From the NCBI RefSeq assembly GCF_958304185.1, contig NZ_OY284435.1:186001-250000 (forward strand): a stretch of 64,000 bases of DNA, written 5' to 3'. This DNA is from an uncultured Erythrobacter sp. (GTDB lineage Bacteria > Pseudomonadota > Alphaproteobacteria > Sphingomonadales > Sphingomonadaceae). The notes beneath the pieces are model-generated. The model made no database searches and was not told the DNA's origin. It saw only the letters and a list, made by a program, of their open reading frames with translations. Both the position numbers and the translations under genes were made by a program. Position 1 is the stretch's first letter; each line of letters begins with the position of its first letter. Shown in pieces: positions 34,662-43,380 of this stretch.

Positions 34662-35315
34662 ATGGGCGAGCCGTCCCAGATCGCCCTGCCGCTGGCGGCG
34701 CGTGCGCCTGCGGGCGCTCTGCGGATCGTGGTCGGCTCGGCCAATGCTGCGGTGATCGAAGCGTTGCGGACGCTGAGAAGCTGGCCATACCATGTCGCCG
34801 TGCTGATCGGCCCGCCGCGTTCCGGCAAGACGGTGCTGGGCCGCTGGGCGCAGAGCCTCCACGGAGCGGGCCAGCTCGACGTGATCGACGATGCGGAAAC
34901 CCTCGACGAGACCGTGCTGTTCCACCGCTGGAACGCCGTGCAACAGGGCGGCTCGCGTGAGGGCGGGGCGCTGCTGATGATCGCCAATGCCGATCCTGAT
35001 CACGGCGGCTGGCGCATCGCATTGCCTGATCTCGCTTCCCGCATCGGCGGGTCCTTGCAGCTCGAAATCCGCGCGCCTGATGACGAGATGGCGGGCGAGC
35101 TCATCCTCGCCCATGCCCAGCAGCGCGGGCTCATTCTGGCGGAAGGGGCGAGCGAATATCTGGTGCCGCGCACGACTCGCAGCTTTGCCGCGATCGAGGC
35201 GTTGGTGGCGGCAATCGACCGGATCTCTCTTGAACGTCAGACGCCTGCCACCATGTCTGTGTGGCGCGCCGCGCTCGAGGCCCTTCACGGCCCCGAACAG
35301 CAGCGTCTGTTCTAG
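34662..35315 (+). CDS. hdaA: DnaA-related regulatory protein HdaA
   Basis: A 217-residue AAA+ protein without the DNA-binding domain of DnaA. The P-loop 'GPPRSGKT' is at residues 50-57, and 'LLMIANADP' and 'LPDLASRIGG' match the sensor region. Hda/HdaA works with the sliding clamp to stimulate ATP hydrolysis by DnaA and so prevent re-initiation; the N-terminal 'QIALPL' resembles a clamp-binding motif. ATG 34662 follows the upstream stop by ten bases, so the pair is probably an operon. Confidence 0.88.
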   Translation: MGEPSQIALPLAARAPAGALRIVVGSANAAVIEALRTLRSWPYHVAVLIGPPRSGKTVLGRWAQSLHGAGQLDVIDDAETLDETVLFHRWNAVQQGGSREGGALLMIANADPDHGGWRIALPDLASRIGGSLQLEIRAPDDEMAGELILAHAQQRGLILAEGASEYLVPRTTRSFAAIEALVAAIDRISLERQTPATMSVWRAALEALHGPEQQRLF

Positions 35316-35362
35316 GCCCTGCGAGTTGCATCGCGCAGGCTTTGGTGGGAATGTGACGGGCG

Positions 35363-36094
35363 ATGTTTGAACGGCTGATCAGCTATCTCGACTCGGTGCG
35401 GGCGCGCGATCCTGCGCCGCGTTCGCGTTGGGAAATCCTGCTTTATCCCGGCGTGCTCGCGCTGGGGTTGCACCGCGTGGCGCATTGGCTGTTCGAGGCG
35501 CGATTGTATTTCCTCGCGCGGTTTGTGAACCATTTCTCGCGCGCGCTAACCGCGATCGACATCCATCCGGGCGCCACCATCGGCAAGAACTTCTTCATCG
35601 ACCACGGCTTCACCGTGATCGGCGAGACGGCGCAGATCGGCGATAATGTCACGATCTACCAATGCGTGACACTGGGCGGATCGAACCCCACCAACGGCAA
35701 GGGCGGCAAGCGTCACCCGACCTTGATGGACAATGTCATCATCGGTTCGGGCGCGCAGATCATCGGGCCGATTGTCGTGGGCGAGCGGGCGCGGGTCGGC
35801 GCAAATGCGGTCGTGACCGAGGATGTGCCCGCTGGCGCGACCATGATCGGACTGAAGGCCCGCTCGACACTGGTGCCCGCGGAAGAATGGCTGCGCGAAT
35901 TCATCCCCTATGGCACGCCCTGCGATGATCCGCCGTGCGACGAGCAGGGCAGCCCGCGCCGCGACTGCATCGAAAAGCTCGAGGCCGAGATTACGTCGAT
36001 GCGCGAGGAAATGGCGCTAATGAAGGCGATGCTGGCCGAACGCGCTGCGCCGCCTGCGCCGGTGCGCATCCGCAAGAGCGCGGCCAAGGACTAA
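35363..36094 (+). CDS. cysE: Serine O-acetyltransferase
   Basis: A 243-residue enzyme that makes O-acetylserine, the precursor of cysteine. It is the short EpsC-like form: an N-terminal helical part (about residues 1-60), then the left-handed hexapeptide-repeat domain from 'IDIHPGATIGKNFFIDHGFTVIGE' to 'GANAVVTEDVPAGATMIG'. The catalytic His and Asp in 'FIDHG' are present. A C-terminal helix rich in Glu and Met follows a Cys-rich stretch 'PCDDPPCDEQG' (about 193-203), which is unusual for the family and may affect feedback control. Confidence 0.9.
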   Translation: MFERLISYLDSVRARDPAPRSRWEILLYPGVLALGLHRVAHWLFEARLYFLARFVNHFSRALTAIDIHPGATIGKNFFIDHGFTVIGETAQIGDNVTIYQCVTLGGSNPTNGKGGKRHPTLMDNVIIGSGAQIIGPIVVGERARVGANAVVTEDVPAGATMIGLKARSTLVPAEEWLREFIPYGTPCDDPPCDEQGSPRRDCIEKLEAEITSMREEMALMKAMLAERAAPPAPVRIRKSAAKD

Positions 36095-36098
36095 CCGG

Positions 36099-36467
36099 TT
36101 GACCTCAGGAATGCAGAGCCCCGGTGGTCATGGTCAGGTGGTTCCCTTTCCCGGACGGAGCGCAGATCAGGTCGGGTTTGAGCGGGCCGAACTCACTCGC
36201 ATCCTCGACCTTTACGGGCGGATGGTCGCGGCCGGGCAATGGCGCGATTATGCGATGGATTTCGATGCCCATGCGGCCACCTTCGCCGCCTTCCGCCGCA
36301 CGGCCGAGCGGCCTCAGGCGCGGCTGGAGAAGCGTCCGGCCTTGCGATCGAAGCAGGGGATGTGGACGCTGTTCGGCGAACACGGACAGGTGCTGAAACG
36401 CGGGCATGACCTGGCCAATGTGCTCGCACCGATGGAGCGCAAGCTGCTGAAGGCGGTTGAGGACTGA
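36099..36467 (+). CDS. DUF2794 family protein
   Basis: A 122-residue protein of an alphaproteobacterial family of unknown function. The signature 'FERAELTRILDLYGRMVAAGQWRDYAMDF' (about residues 26-54) is clear. The preferred start is TTG 36099, with AAGGA eight bases upstream; an ATG at 36111 has its AGGA immediately adjacent, with no spacing. It follows cysE by four bases. Confidence 0.85.
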   Translation: MTSGMQSPGGHGQVVPFPGRSADQVGFERAELTRILDLYGRMVAAGQWRDYAMDFDAHAATFAAFRRTAERPQARLEKRPALRSKQGMWTLFGEHGQVLKRGHDLANVLAPMERKLLKAVED

Positions 36468-36480
36468 ACCACATACAGCA

Positions 36481-36517
36481 AAGGCCCGCCCCCTCGCAGG
36501 GACGGGCCTTCTGTTCT
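36481..36517 (+). terminator. Likely rho-independent terminator after the DUF2794 gene
   Basis: AAGGCCCG (36481-36488) and CGGGCCTT (36503-36510) form a perfect stem, followed by CTGTTCT, a poor T-tract. It lies between two convergent genes and may serve both. Confidence 0.6.
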
Positions 36518-36531
36518 CGGTCTAACCGTTC

Positions 36532-37461
36532 TTACCCGCGCGCGCTTGCGGGGCCGGTGCCGGTGACCTTCTGCATCGCGCGAAGGATGTTGCCCGACTG
36601 CTCGGAGCCCGATTGCGGGGCGACGAGGTTGGTGAAGGAATTGATCTCCTCCCAGCGCGCGGCAAAGCCTTCCAGCGTGCGGTCTTCGTCCTTCAGCCAC
36701 ACCGCATCGTTCATCACGGTCCACGAGGAGTGGAAGCCGCCCGCGCCTGCGCCAACGATGGCGTTGGTCGGCGCGTCTTCACTGACGAGGAACAGCGCAG
36801 CCGGGACCACGTTTTCCGGAGCGAACAGCTTGAAGGCTTCTTCGGGGAACAGGTCTTCGGTCATGCGGGTGCCCGCGACCGGCGACAGGGTGTTGCAGCG
36901 CACGTTATACTTCGCGCCTTCCAGTGCCAGCGTCTTGGTCAGACCGGCAAGGCCGAGCTTGGCCGCGCCGTAGTTCGCCTGGCCGAAATTGCCGAACAGG
37001 CCGGTCGAAGACGCGGTCATCAGGATACGGCCATAGCCCTGCTCGCGCATGGTTTCCCACGCCGCCTTGGTGGCGAAGGCGCTGCCGGTGAGGTGCACTT
37101 TGACGACGAATTCGAAGTCGGCCGGCTCCATCTTGGCGAAGGTCTTGTCGCGCAGTACGCCCGCGTTGTTGATCAGCACATGGACGCCGCCCCACTTCTG
37201 CTTGGCGTCGGCGACCATCTTTTCCATTTGCTCGAATTCGGTGACCGAACCGCCGTTGGAGACCGCTTCGCCGCCCATCGCTTCGATTTCGGCGACAACC
37301 TGTGCAGCCGCATCCGAAGTCCCGGTGCCGTCACGCGAACCGCCGAGGTCGTTGACGACAACCTTCGCGCCGCGACGGGCGAGTTCGAGCGCATAGGCCT
37401 TGCCGAGCCCGCCGCCGGCACCGGTGACGATTGCGACCTTGTCCTTGAAGCTGATGGTCAT
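36532..37461 (-). CDS. SDR family oxidoreductase, (3R)-hydroxyacyl-CoA dehydrogenase-like
   Basis: A 309-residue dehydrogenase from ATG 37461, with GGAGA about eight bases upstream. TGAGGGLG is at residues 13-20, '[11 protein letters not shown]' (about 35-45) is characteristic of the peroxisomal multifunctional-enzyme-2/HSD17B4 group, and catalytic Ser 151, Tyr 164 and Lys 168 are present. The extra C-terminal 60 residues beyond the SDR core fit this group. It probably oxidises (3R)-hydroxyacyl-CoA or a related substrate. Confidence 0.88.
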   Translation of the reverse strand: MTISFKDKVAIVTGAGGGLGKAYALELARRGAKVVVNDLGGSRDGTGTSDAAAQVVAEIEAMGGEAVSNGGSVTEFEQMEKMVADAKQKWGGVHVLINNAGVLRDKTFAKMEPADFEFVVKVHLTGSAFATKAAWETMREQGYGRILMTASSTGLFGNFGQANYGAAKLGLAGLTKTLALEGAKYNVRCNTLSPVAGTRMTEDLFPEEAFKLFAPENVVPAALFLVSEDAPTNAIVGAGAGGFHSSWTVMNDAVWLKDEDRTLEGFAARWEEINSFTNLVAPQSGSEQSGNILRAMQKVTGTGPASARG

Positions 37462-37584
37462 GTGGGTTCTCCTGTCCAAACATGCGGCGCGGTTTACGCC
37501 TGCGTAAAGCAAAATGCGGGCGCTGCGTGGCACTTTCGCGCTCGGCTTGCAACATCCGAACTGACAGGGTGCGATGCCGTAAGG

Positions 37585-38280
37585 TCAGGCCGCGGTGTTG
37601 AAGGCTCTGAGGGCGGGAATCAGCTCCGCAAACGAATCGATCACCGCATCTGCGCCGAGCTCATGCGGGGGCCTGTCGCAATAGCCATAGGCCGCCGCGA
37701 TCACCGGTACGCCAGCAGATTTGGCGGCGCGCACGTCATAGGTGGAATCGCCGATGAAGACAAAGCGCCCGCCTCCCAATGCCTCGCGCGCCTTGAGGAC
37801 GGGGGCGGGGTGGGGCTTGGCGAGGAACTGGCCGTCCGGGCCTTTCCCCATGGAATCGCCGCCGATCACCGTCTCGAACGTGCCGATCAGATCGAGCTGG
37901 GTGAGCACGTTGCGGGCGAAGGCTTCGAACTTGTTGGTGACGACCGCCATCCGCACGCCCTGCGCGGCCAATTCCGCCAGCGCCTCGCGCACACCGGGGT
38001 ACGGGGCGGTGTGGACAGCGTTGTTCTGTTCGTAGAAGCCCAGCATCGCCTTGTAGAGCCGCTTGAACTCGTCCTCGGCGACGCCGCCCTGCGCCTCGAT
38101 CGCGCGGGCGAGCATGATCTTGGCCCCGCCGCCGATCAGGTCCTTGCTGGTCTCGACCGAGACTTCCGCGAAGCCGCCCAACACCAGAGCATGGTTTACC
38201 GCCGCACCAAGATCGCGGAACGTATCGAGCAGGGTGCCATCGAGGTCGAAGCCGATGGCGTCAAAAGGGATCGTCGTCAT
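37585..38280 (-). CDS. gph: Phosphoglycolate phosphatase-like HAD hydrolase
   Basis: A 231-residue HAD phosphatase from ATG 38280. The nucleophile motif 'FDLDGTLLDT' puts Asp 12 and Asp 14 in the active site, 'VVTNKF' (about residues 119-124) is motif II, and 'FIGDSTYDVRAAKSAG' is the C-terminal acidic motif. The size and cap region fit Gph, which removes 2-phosphoglycolate formed in DNA repair or oxygenation side reactions. It is divergent from glmU. Confidence 0.88.
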   Translation of the reverse strand: MTTIPFDAIGFDLDGTLLDTFRDLGAAVNHALVLGGFAEVSVETSKDLIGGGAKIMLARAIEAQGGVAEDEFKRLYKAMLGFYEQNNAVHTAPYPGVREALAELAAQGVRMAVVTNKFEAFARNVLTQLDLIGTFETVIGGDSMGKGPDGQFLAKPHPAPVLKAREALGGGRFVFIGDSTYDVRAAKSAGVPVIAAAYGYCDRPPHELGADAVIDSFAELIPALRAFNTAA

Positions 38281-38357
38281 GGTGTGCGCGGTGGCGGATG
38301 GTTCTTCAAACCGCAAGCAATTGCTGGCAGGCGCGCCTTTCCCTAAAGACAGGCACC

Positions 38358-39722
38358 ATGAACACGACGACACATCCTTTCGCCGCTATCATCCTTGCCG
38401 CGGGCAAGGGCACCCGCATGAAAAGCGATACGCATAAGGTGCTGCACACCATCGCGGGCAAGCCGATGCTGCTGCACCTGCTCGATAGTCTAGCCGAGGC
38501 GGATCTCGCCCGCACGGTGGTGGTGGCGGGTGACCGGCACGAGCAACTTGGCAAGGCGCTGGCGGGACAGGATGTCACGGTCGCGCTGCAAGAGCCGCAA
38601 CTGGGCACTGCCCACGCCGCATTGCAGGCCAAGGACGCCTTGGCCGATTTTAGCGGGCTGGTGCTGGTGTGTTTCGGCGATTGCCCGATGGTTCGCGCCG
38701 ATACGGTGCGCCGCCTGTTCGCCGCGCTCGATGGCGGGGCCAAGGTCGCGGTGCTCGGCTTCCGCCCCGCCGATCCGCTCGCCTATGGGCGGATCATTGC
38801 CGATGCCGACGGCACTGTCAGCAAGATGGTTGAATACAAGGACGCCAACGACGCCGAACGCGCCTGTGGCCTGTGCAATTCAGGGCTGATCGTCGCGCAT
38901 TCGGACGATATGTGGCCGCTGCTCGAAGCGGTCGGCAATGACAATGCGCAGGGCGAATACTACCTCCCCGACGTGGCGACCGGCGCGATTGCGCGCGGCG
39001 ACCGGGTGGTGGTGATCGACACCGATGCAGACGAAGTCGCGGGCATCAACAGCCGCGCGGAACTCGCTGCCGCCGAAGCCCGCTGGCAGGACGCGCGCCG
39101 CCTTCAGGCGATGGATGACGGCGCGACCCTGATCGCGCCCGAGACGGTGTTCTTCAGCCACGACACCGTGCTGGGCCGCGACGTGACAATCGAGCCCAAT
39201 GTGTTCTTCGGCCCCGGCGTGACGGTCGCCGACAAGGTGTTGATCCGTGCCAACAGCCACATCGAGGGTGCGCGGCTCGCCAGCGGGGTCAAGGTCGGCC
39301 CCTTCGCGCGCCTACGCCCCGGCACGGTGCTGGAGGAAGGCAGCTTCATCGGCAACTTCGTCGAGGTGAAAAACGCCGTGCTGGGCGAGGGCGCCAAGGC
39401 AAGCCACCTCACCTATCTCGGCGATGCCACCATCGGCGCGGGCGCGAATATCGGTGCTGGCACCATCACCTGCAATTATGATGGGTACTTCAAGTACAAG
39501 ACCGTGATCGGACCGGGGGCGTTTATCGGTTCCAACTCGTCGCTCATCGCGCCTGTCACCATCGGTGCCGATGCTATTGTCGCGGCAGGGTCGGCGGTCA
39601 GCCGCGATGTCGCGCCGGGCGAACTCAGGATGGTGCGCGCCGAGCAGCTGGTGAAGGACGGCTGGGCGGACCGGTTCCACGATGCGATGAAGAAGAAAAA
39701 GGCAGCGGAGAAAAAAGGGTGA
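38358..39722 (+). CDS. glmU: Bifunctional UDP-GlcNAc pyrophosphorylase / GlcN-1-P acetyltransferase
   Basis: A 454-residue enzyme that makes UDP-GlcNAc for peptidoglycan and LPS. ATG 38358 gives the family N-terminus with 'ILAAGKGTRMKS' (residues 12-23) in the uridylyltransferase domain; the C-terminal half is a left-handed beta-helix with 'GPFARLRPGTVLEEGSFIGNFVEVKN' and 'GAGTITCNYDGYFKYKT', the acetyltransferase active site with its His and Lys residues. Its stop overlaps the next start (GTGA). Confidence 0.96.
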   Translation: MNTTTHPFAAIILAAGKGTRMKSDTHKVLHTIAGKPMLLHLLDSLAEADLARTVVVAGDRHEQLGKALAGQDVTVALQEPQLGTAHAALQAKDALADFSGLVLVCFGDCPMVRADTVRRLFAALDGGAKVAVLGFRPADPLAYGRIIADADGTVSKMVEYKDANDAERACGLCNSGLIVAHSDDMWPLLEAVGNDNAQGEYYLPDVATGAIARGDRVVVIDTDADEVAGINSRAELAAAEARWQDARRLQAMDDGATLIAPETVFFSHDTVLGRDVTIEPNVFFGPGVTVADKVLIRANSHIEGARLASGVKVGPFARLRPGTVLEEGSFIGNFVEVKNAVLGEGAKASHLTYLGDATIGAGANIGAGTITCNYDGYFKYKTVIGPGAFIGSNSSLIAPVTIGADAIVAAGSAVSRDVAPGELRMVRAEQLVKDGWADRFHDAMKKKKAAEKKG

Positions 39723-39985
39723 GCGACCACCCCAACTGCTGGCTCTGCGCCCGCCCGCTCGGCGACATCGTCCAGTGGCATCATCCGGTGCCCAAGGCGA
39801 AGAAGGGCAAAGTGAAGGTGCCGATCCACCCGATCTGCCACAAGACGATCCACGCCAACTTCACCAACAATGAACTCGCCCGCATCGGCGACAAGGCCAG
39901 CGTGATCCGCGACAATCCGGCTATTGCGAAGTTCGTCGCCTGGATCGCCAACAAGCCCGCCGATTTCGACGCACCGACGCGGTAG
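39719..39985 (+). CDS. Small HNH-like zinc protein coupled to glmU
   Basis: An 88-residue protein starting at GTG 39719 inside the glmU stop. It shows 'CWLCARPLGD', 'VQWHHPVPK', 'PIHPICHKTIHANFTNNEL', an arrangement of two CxxC-like cysteines and histidines typical of HNH endonuclease folds. Catalytic His-His and zinc ligands seem present, but it lacks the length of a typical HNH enzyme. Translational coupling to glmU is clear; why a nuclease-like protein follows a cell-wall precursor enzyme is unknown. Confidence 0.78.
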   Translation: MSDHPNCWLCARPLGDIVQWHHPVPKAKKGKVKVPIHPICHKTIHANFTNNELARIGDKASVIRDNPAIAKFVAWIANKPADFDAPTR

Positions 39986-40042
39986 GTGTGGAACTTTCGG
40001 CTGGCCTGCCCACTTGTGGTGCATGTCATCAGGAGAAACGCC

Positions 40043-40639
40043 ATGAACGCCGGACGCTGGATTGCTGCCGGGATCGGCCTTGCCGCTGTGGGAGCTGCCG
40101 CCGTGTATGCGCAACACCGCCAGACCGAACAGCCCGACTTTGCGCTGGTCAGTGCAGACGAGGATTTCGAACTGCGCGATTACCCCTCACTGGTCGTCGC
40201 CGAAGTCAGCCATGCGGGCAGCCGTGAACGCGCCAGCGGTGCGAGCTTCCGGCGCCTCGCCGCCTATATCTTTGCGCAGGATCGCCCCGCAGGCGGCGAG
40301 AAAATCGCCATGACCGCGCCGGTGCTTCAAGACGAGACCCAGCCGGGCGAATGGCGGATGCGGTTTGTGATGCCGTCAAAATATACGCTCGAAACCCTGC
40401 CGCCTGCGCCTGCCGATATTGCGCTCACCCAGATGCCCGCGCGGCGGATGGCGGCGATCCGGTTTTCGGGCAATGGCGGAGCCCGCGATCTGGCGATCAT
40501 GGAGGCACGTCTGCGGGACTGGATGATGGGGCAAGGCTTGATGCCAGCTGGCGAGGCCGAGTTTGCCTTCTACGATGCGCCGATGGTGCCGGGGCCGCTG
40601 CGCCGCAACGAGGTGCTGATCCCCGTCGCGGCGAAGTGA
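40043..40639 (+). CDS. SOUL family heme-binding protein
   Basis: A 198-residue protein from ATG 40043 with AGGAGA about six bases upstream. The first 20 or so residues form a signal or membrane anchor. The SOUL domain follows: 'FELRDYPSLVVAEV' and 'FRRLAAYIF', then 'KIAMTAPVLQDE', the family hallmark (about residues 90-102), and 'PLRRNEVLIPV' at the C-terminus. SOUL proteins bind heme or tetrapyrroles; in bacteria the role is unsettled. Probably periplasmic. Confidence 0.9.
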   Translation: MNAGRWIAAGIGLAAVGAAAVYAQHRQTEQPDFALVSADEDFELRDYPSLVVAEVSHAGSRERASGASFRRLAAYIFAQDRPAGGEKIAMTAPVLQDETQPGEWRMRFVMPSKYTLETLPPAPADIALTQMPARRMAAIRFSGNGGARDLAIMEARLRDWMMGQGLMPAGEAEFAFYDAPMVPGPLRRNEVLIPVAAK

Positions 40640-40655
40640 CCGGCGGCGCGGGGCG

Positions 40656-40901
40656 TCACGCGTCCTGCATCCGCCCCGTGCCAGCGGGCGCATCGGCGAG
40701 ATAATCGGCTTCCCACTGTTCGAACTCGCTGCGGCTCAGCAGATAGCGTTCCCGCGCTTCGTGGAAGCTGATCGCCTTCTCGTGCACCGCGCGGACAACC
40801 TCGTCCTTGCGTGCCTTTGACCAGTGGACGCGGTGCGTCTTGGGCAGGGCGTTGTAGCTCTTGATCGCATCGGCGATCGAAATCTCTCTGGGGTAGGCCA
40901 T
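40656..40901 (-). CDS. DUF1153 protein, SciP-like regulator
   Basis: An 81-residue protein. ATG 40901 is preferred over ATG 40916 because GAGGAG lies about eight bases upstream. The DUF1153 helix-turn-helix pattern is clear in 'LPKTHRVHWSKARKDEVVRAV' and 'ISFHEARERYLLSRSEFEQW'. In Caulobacter the family member SciP binds DNA and represses CtrA-activated genes. A copy this size may be a paralogue with a different target. It ends 16 bases beyond the convergent SOUL gene. Confidence 0.82.
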   Translation of the reverse strand: MAYPREISIADAIKSYNALPKTHRVHWSKARKDEVVRAVHEKAISFHEARERYLLSRSEFEQWEADYLADAPAGTGRMQDA

Positions 40902-40986
40902 CAATTTGCTCCTCATCGCTTGTGCTCATCGCCCCCGATGGCCTCAATGTTGACGGGAAGACCTAACCAGACCTTTCGAAACAGGG

Positions 40987-41001
40987 TTAATTTTGCGTTG
41001 A
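40987..41001. promoter_or_regulatory. CtrA-like box upstream of the DUF1153 gene
   Basis: The bases TTAATTTTGCGTTGA give TTAA-N7-TTGA, one mismatch from the CtrA consensus TTAA-N7-TTAA. It is about 85 bases upstream of the DUF1153 start. In Caulobacter sciP is itself activated by CtrA, so the location makes sense, but the motif is short and may be chance. Confidence 0.35.
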
Positions 41002-41092
41002 GGAAGCGTCCCGTTCCGTAGGTGCGACGAACCGAGCGCAAAGTGTCGGCTTGTTTTACAGGCAGTTGAGTTGCCTTGCTGGCCTAACGCAA

Positions 41093-41123
41093 AAGGGGCG
41101 GCTCCTTGCCGGAACCGCCCCTT
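41093..41123 (-). terminator. Rho-independent terminator after the prolyl oligopeptidase gene
   Basis: A perfect 9-bp stem AAGGGGCGG (41093-41101)/CCGCCCCTT (41115-41123) is followed, on the minus strand, by TTTTGCG. It lies 25 bases past the stop of the peptidase gene. Confidence 0.78.
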
Positions 41124-41147
41124 CGCAAATCACTTGTCAGCGCGTGC

Positions 41148-43274
41148 TTATCCGCCGGACATGGGTGCCATGAGCCGCTGCATCAGATAGATGAATTGCA
41201 GCGCCTGAAGCTTGGCACGCTGGTCATTGTCGACCCCGCCGGAATGGCCCCCGGTGGTATCCTCGAAGTAGTAATAGGGCTGGCCGAGCGCCTTCAGCTT
41301 GGCAGCGCCCTTGCGCGCGTGGGCGGGATGGGTGCGGTCATCAGCGGTCGAAGCCCACAGGAACGGCGCGGGGTAATCTACGCCTGCGACGATCTTCTGA
41401 TAGGGCGAATAGCCCTCGATCCAAGCGCGCTGTTCGGGGATGCGCGGATCGCCATACTCGCCGATCCACGAAGCCCCGCGCCCGATCACATGGTAGCGCA
41501 GCATGTCGAACAGCGGGATCTGCACAATCGCCGCGTTCAGCAGGTCGGGGCGCTGGGTGAAGAAGGTGCCGACCAGAAGCCCGCCCTGCGAGCCGCCCTG
41601 AATGCCGAGATGCTCGGGCGAGGTGAAGCCGCGCTTCACCAGATCCTCACCCACGGCGATGAAATCGTCCCAGGTGCGCTGCTTGTTCTCGCGGATCGCG
41701 GTCTGGTGCCAGTTCGGCCCGAACTCGCCGCCGCCGCGCAGGTTTGCGAGCACATAGGCGCCGCCCTTTTCCACCCACAGCTTGCCGGTCGAGCCAAGGT
41801 AGCCGGGCAGGCGCGGCACCTGGAACCCGCCGTAGCCGGTCAGCAGTGTTGCTGTGGTGCCGTCCAGCGCCATGCCCTTGGGCTTGACGATGAAGTAGGG
41901 GATCTTGGTCCCGTCCTTGCTGGTCGCCTCGTGCTGTTCGACATCCATCCCGGCGGGATCGAAATAGGCCGGGCTAGTCTTGAGCACGGCGGGCGGCGCG
42001 CTGCCGTCCGTGTAGTAGAGCGTGGTCGGATTGAGGAAATCGCTGACCGTGTACATGATCTCGTCGGTCTCGTCCGACGATGCCGCGATGCCGAGCGTCG
42101 CGTTATCGGGCAGGGGCACTTCCTTGCTGACCCACTTGCCGCCGTCGAAGTTGAATTCCAGCACCTTGCCAACGACATTGTCGAGCAGCGTCACGAACAG
42201 CGCATTGCCGGTGACTGCGCCGCCCTGCTTGGTCTGGCGCTCACCCGGCGCCCACACCAAGGTCTTCTTCGCGCCGTTGGGATTGGCTTTCCATTCCTCA
42301 AGGTTGACTGCGATCAGGCTGTCAGCGGGGAAGGTCTGGCCGTCAGTCGTCCAGTCGACGTCGGTCGACAGCAGGATGTGGCCATCAACGATCCCGAACA
42401 GTCCGGCCTTCTTGGGAATGTCGAGTTCGAGCCACTTTCCGTTGTGCTCAACATAGTTGATGCTCTCATGGAAGCTGACGCCGCGATAGGCGGTGCGGGC
42501 GTGGATGGTGCCCTTGTTGTCGCGTAGCAGGGTCGCGCCGGCCCATACGTCGCTTGCCTCGCCCCGAAAGATCTCAGGCGCATCGGCGATGGCCGTGCCG
42601 CGCTTCCAGACGCGGCTGGTGAAGGGATATTCGCTCTCGGTCAGTGTACCTTCGCCAAAGCCGCGACCGACCAGCAGGGTATCAGCATCGATCCACTGCA
42701 CGCCGCCCTGGCTCTTGGTGTCGAGCACAAAGCCGCCCGGGACGAACTGCTTCGTCGCGGTATCGAATTCGCGCATGATGGTGGCATCCTCGCCGCCGTC
42801 GCTCAGCGCGACCATGCACTTGGTCAGCGCAGGCGGCAGGCAGGTCATGCCCTGATAGACCCACTCCTTGCCTTCAGCCTTGGCGAGCGCATCGACATCG
42901 AGGACGATTTCCCACTCCGGCTTGGCGGTCCGGTAGCTTTCCAGCGTCGTGCGGCGCAGCAGGCCCTTGGGGTTCGTTTTGTCCTGCCAGAAATTATACA
43001 GCCCATCGGGGCGGAAGCTGACGAAGGGGATGCGATCTTCGCTATCGAAGATCGCCAGCGCTTCGGCCTTCAATTGGGCATAGCGCGGATCGGCCTCAAA
43101 GGCCGCGAGTGTCCGCTCGTTCTCCTTGGCGACCCAGTCGAGCGCCTCGGGGCTGCGGGCTTCCTCGAGCCAGATGTAGGGATCCTGCTCGGGGCCGGGG
43201 ACTCCGTCCTGTGCGACGGCAATGGTCGATGTGGTCATAGCCAGCGCAATGGCCAGCCTCGATACGAGTTTCAA
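41148..43274 (-). CDS. Prolyl oligopeptidase family serine peptidase (S9)
   Basis: A secreted peptidase of about 708 residues. I prefer the TTG start at 43274, since GGAGAG lies six bases upstream and gives a clean signal peptide 'KLVSRLAIALAMTTSTIAVAQ'; ATG 43289, five codons earlier, is the alternative. A beta-propeller occupies about residues 70-430, and the C-terminal alpha/beta-hydrolase domain has the nucleophile 'GIQGGSQGGLL', the Asp in 'TADDRTHPAHARKG' and the His in 'TTGGHSGG'. It cleaves short proline-containing peptides, probably in the periplasm. Confidence 0.9.
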   Translation of the reverse strand: MKLVSRLAIALAMTTSTIAVAQDGVPGPEQDPYIWLEEARSPEALDWVAKENERTLAAFEADPRYAQLKAEALAIFDSEDRIPFVSFRPDGLYNFWQDKTNPKGLLRRTTLESYRTAKPEWEIVLDVDALAKAEGKEWVYQGMTCLPPALTKCMVALSDGGEDATIMREFDTATKQFVPGGFVLDTKSQGGVQWIDADTLLVGRGFGEGTLTESEYPFTSRVWKRGTAIADAPEIFRGEASDVWAGATLLRDNKGTIHARTAYRGVSFHESINYVEHNGKWLELDIPKKAGLFGIVDGHILLSTDVDWTTDGQTFPADSLIAVNLEEWKANPNGAKKTLVWAPGERQTKQGGAVTGNALFVTLLDNVVGKVLEFNFDGGKWVSKEVPLPDNATLGIAASSDETDEIMYTVSDFLNPTTLYYTDGSAPPAVLKTSPAYFDPAGMDVEQHEATSKDGTKIPYFIVKPKGMALDGTTATLLTGYGGFQVPRLPGYLGSTGKLWVEKGGAYVLANLRGGGEFGPNWHQTAIRENKQRTWDDFIAVGEDLVKRGFTSPEHLGIQGGSQGGLLVGTFFTQRPDLLNAAIVQIPLFDMLRYHVIGRGASWIGEYGDPRIPEQRAWIEGYSPYQKIVAGVDYPAPFLWASTADDRTHPAHARKGAAKLKALGQPYYYFEDTTGGHSGGVDNDQRAKLQALQFIYLMQRLMAPMSGG

Positions 43275-43380
43275 GTGCGACTCTCCCATTCTCGGTTGCA
43301 GCGACTGCGCCGTCTCGGCGGCAGGGCGGCGGGAAGGTGGCCGGACGTCACACGGATTGCAAGGCCGCGCTTGGGGGAAA

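Noticed and set aside
36613-38346. A frame of about 577 codons antisense to the SDR and gph genes
   Set aside because: It spans two well-supported genes and their intergenic gap on the other strand, and the translation resembles no protein.
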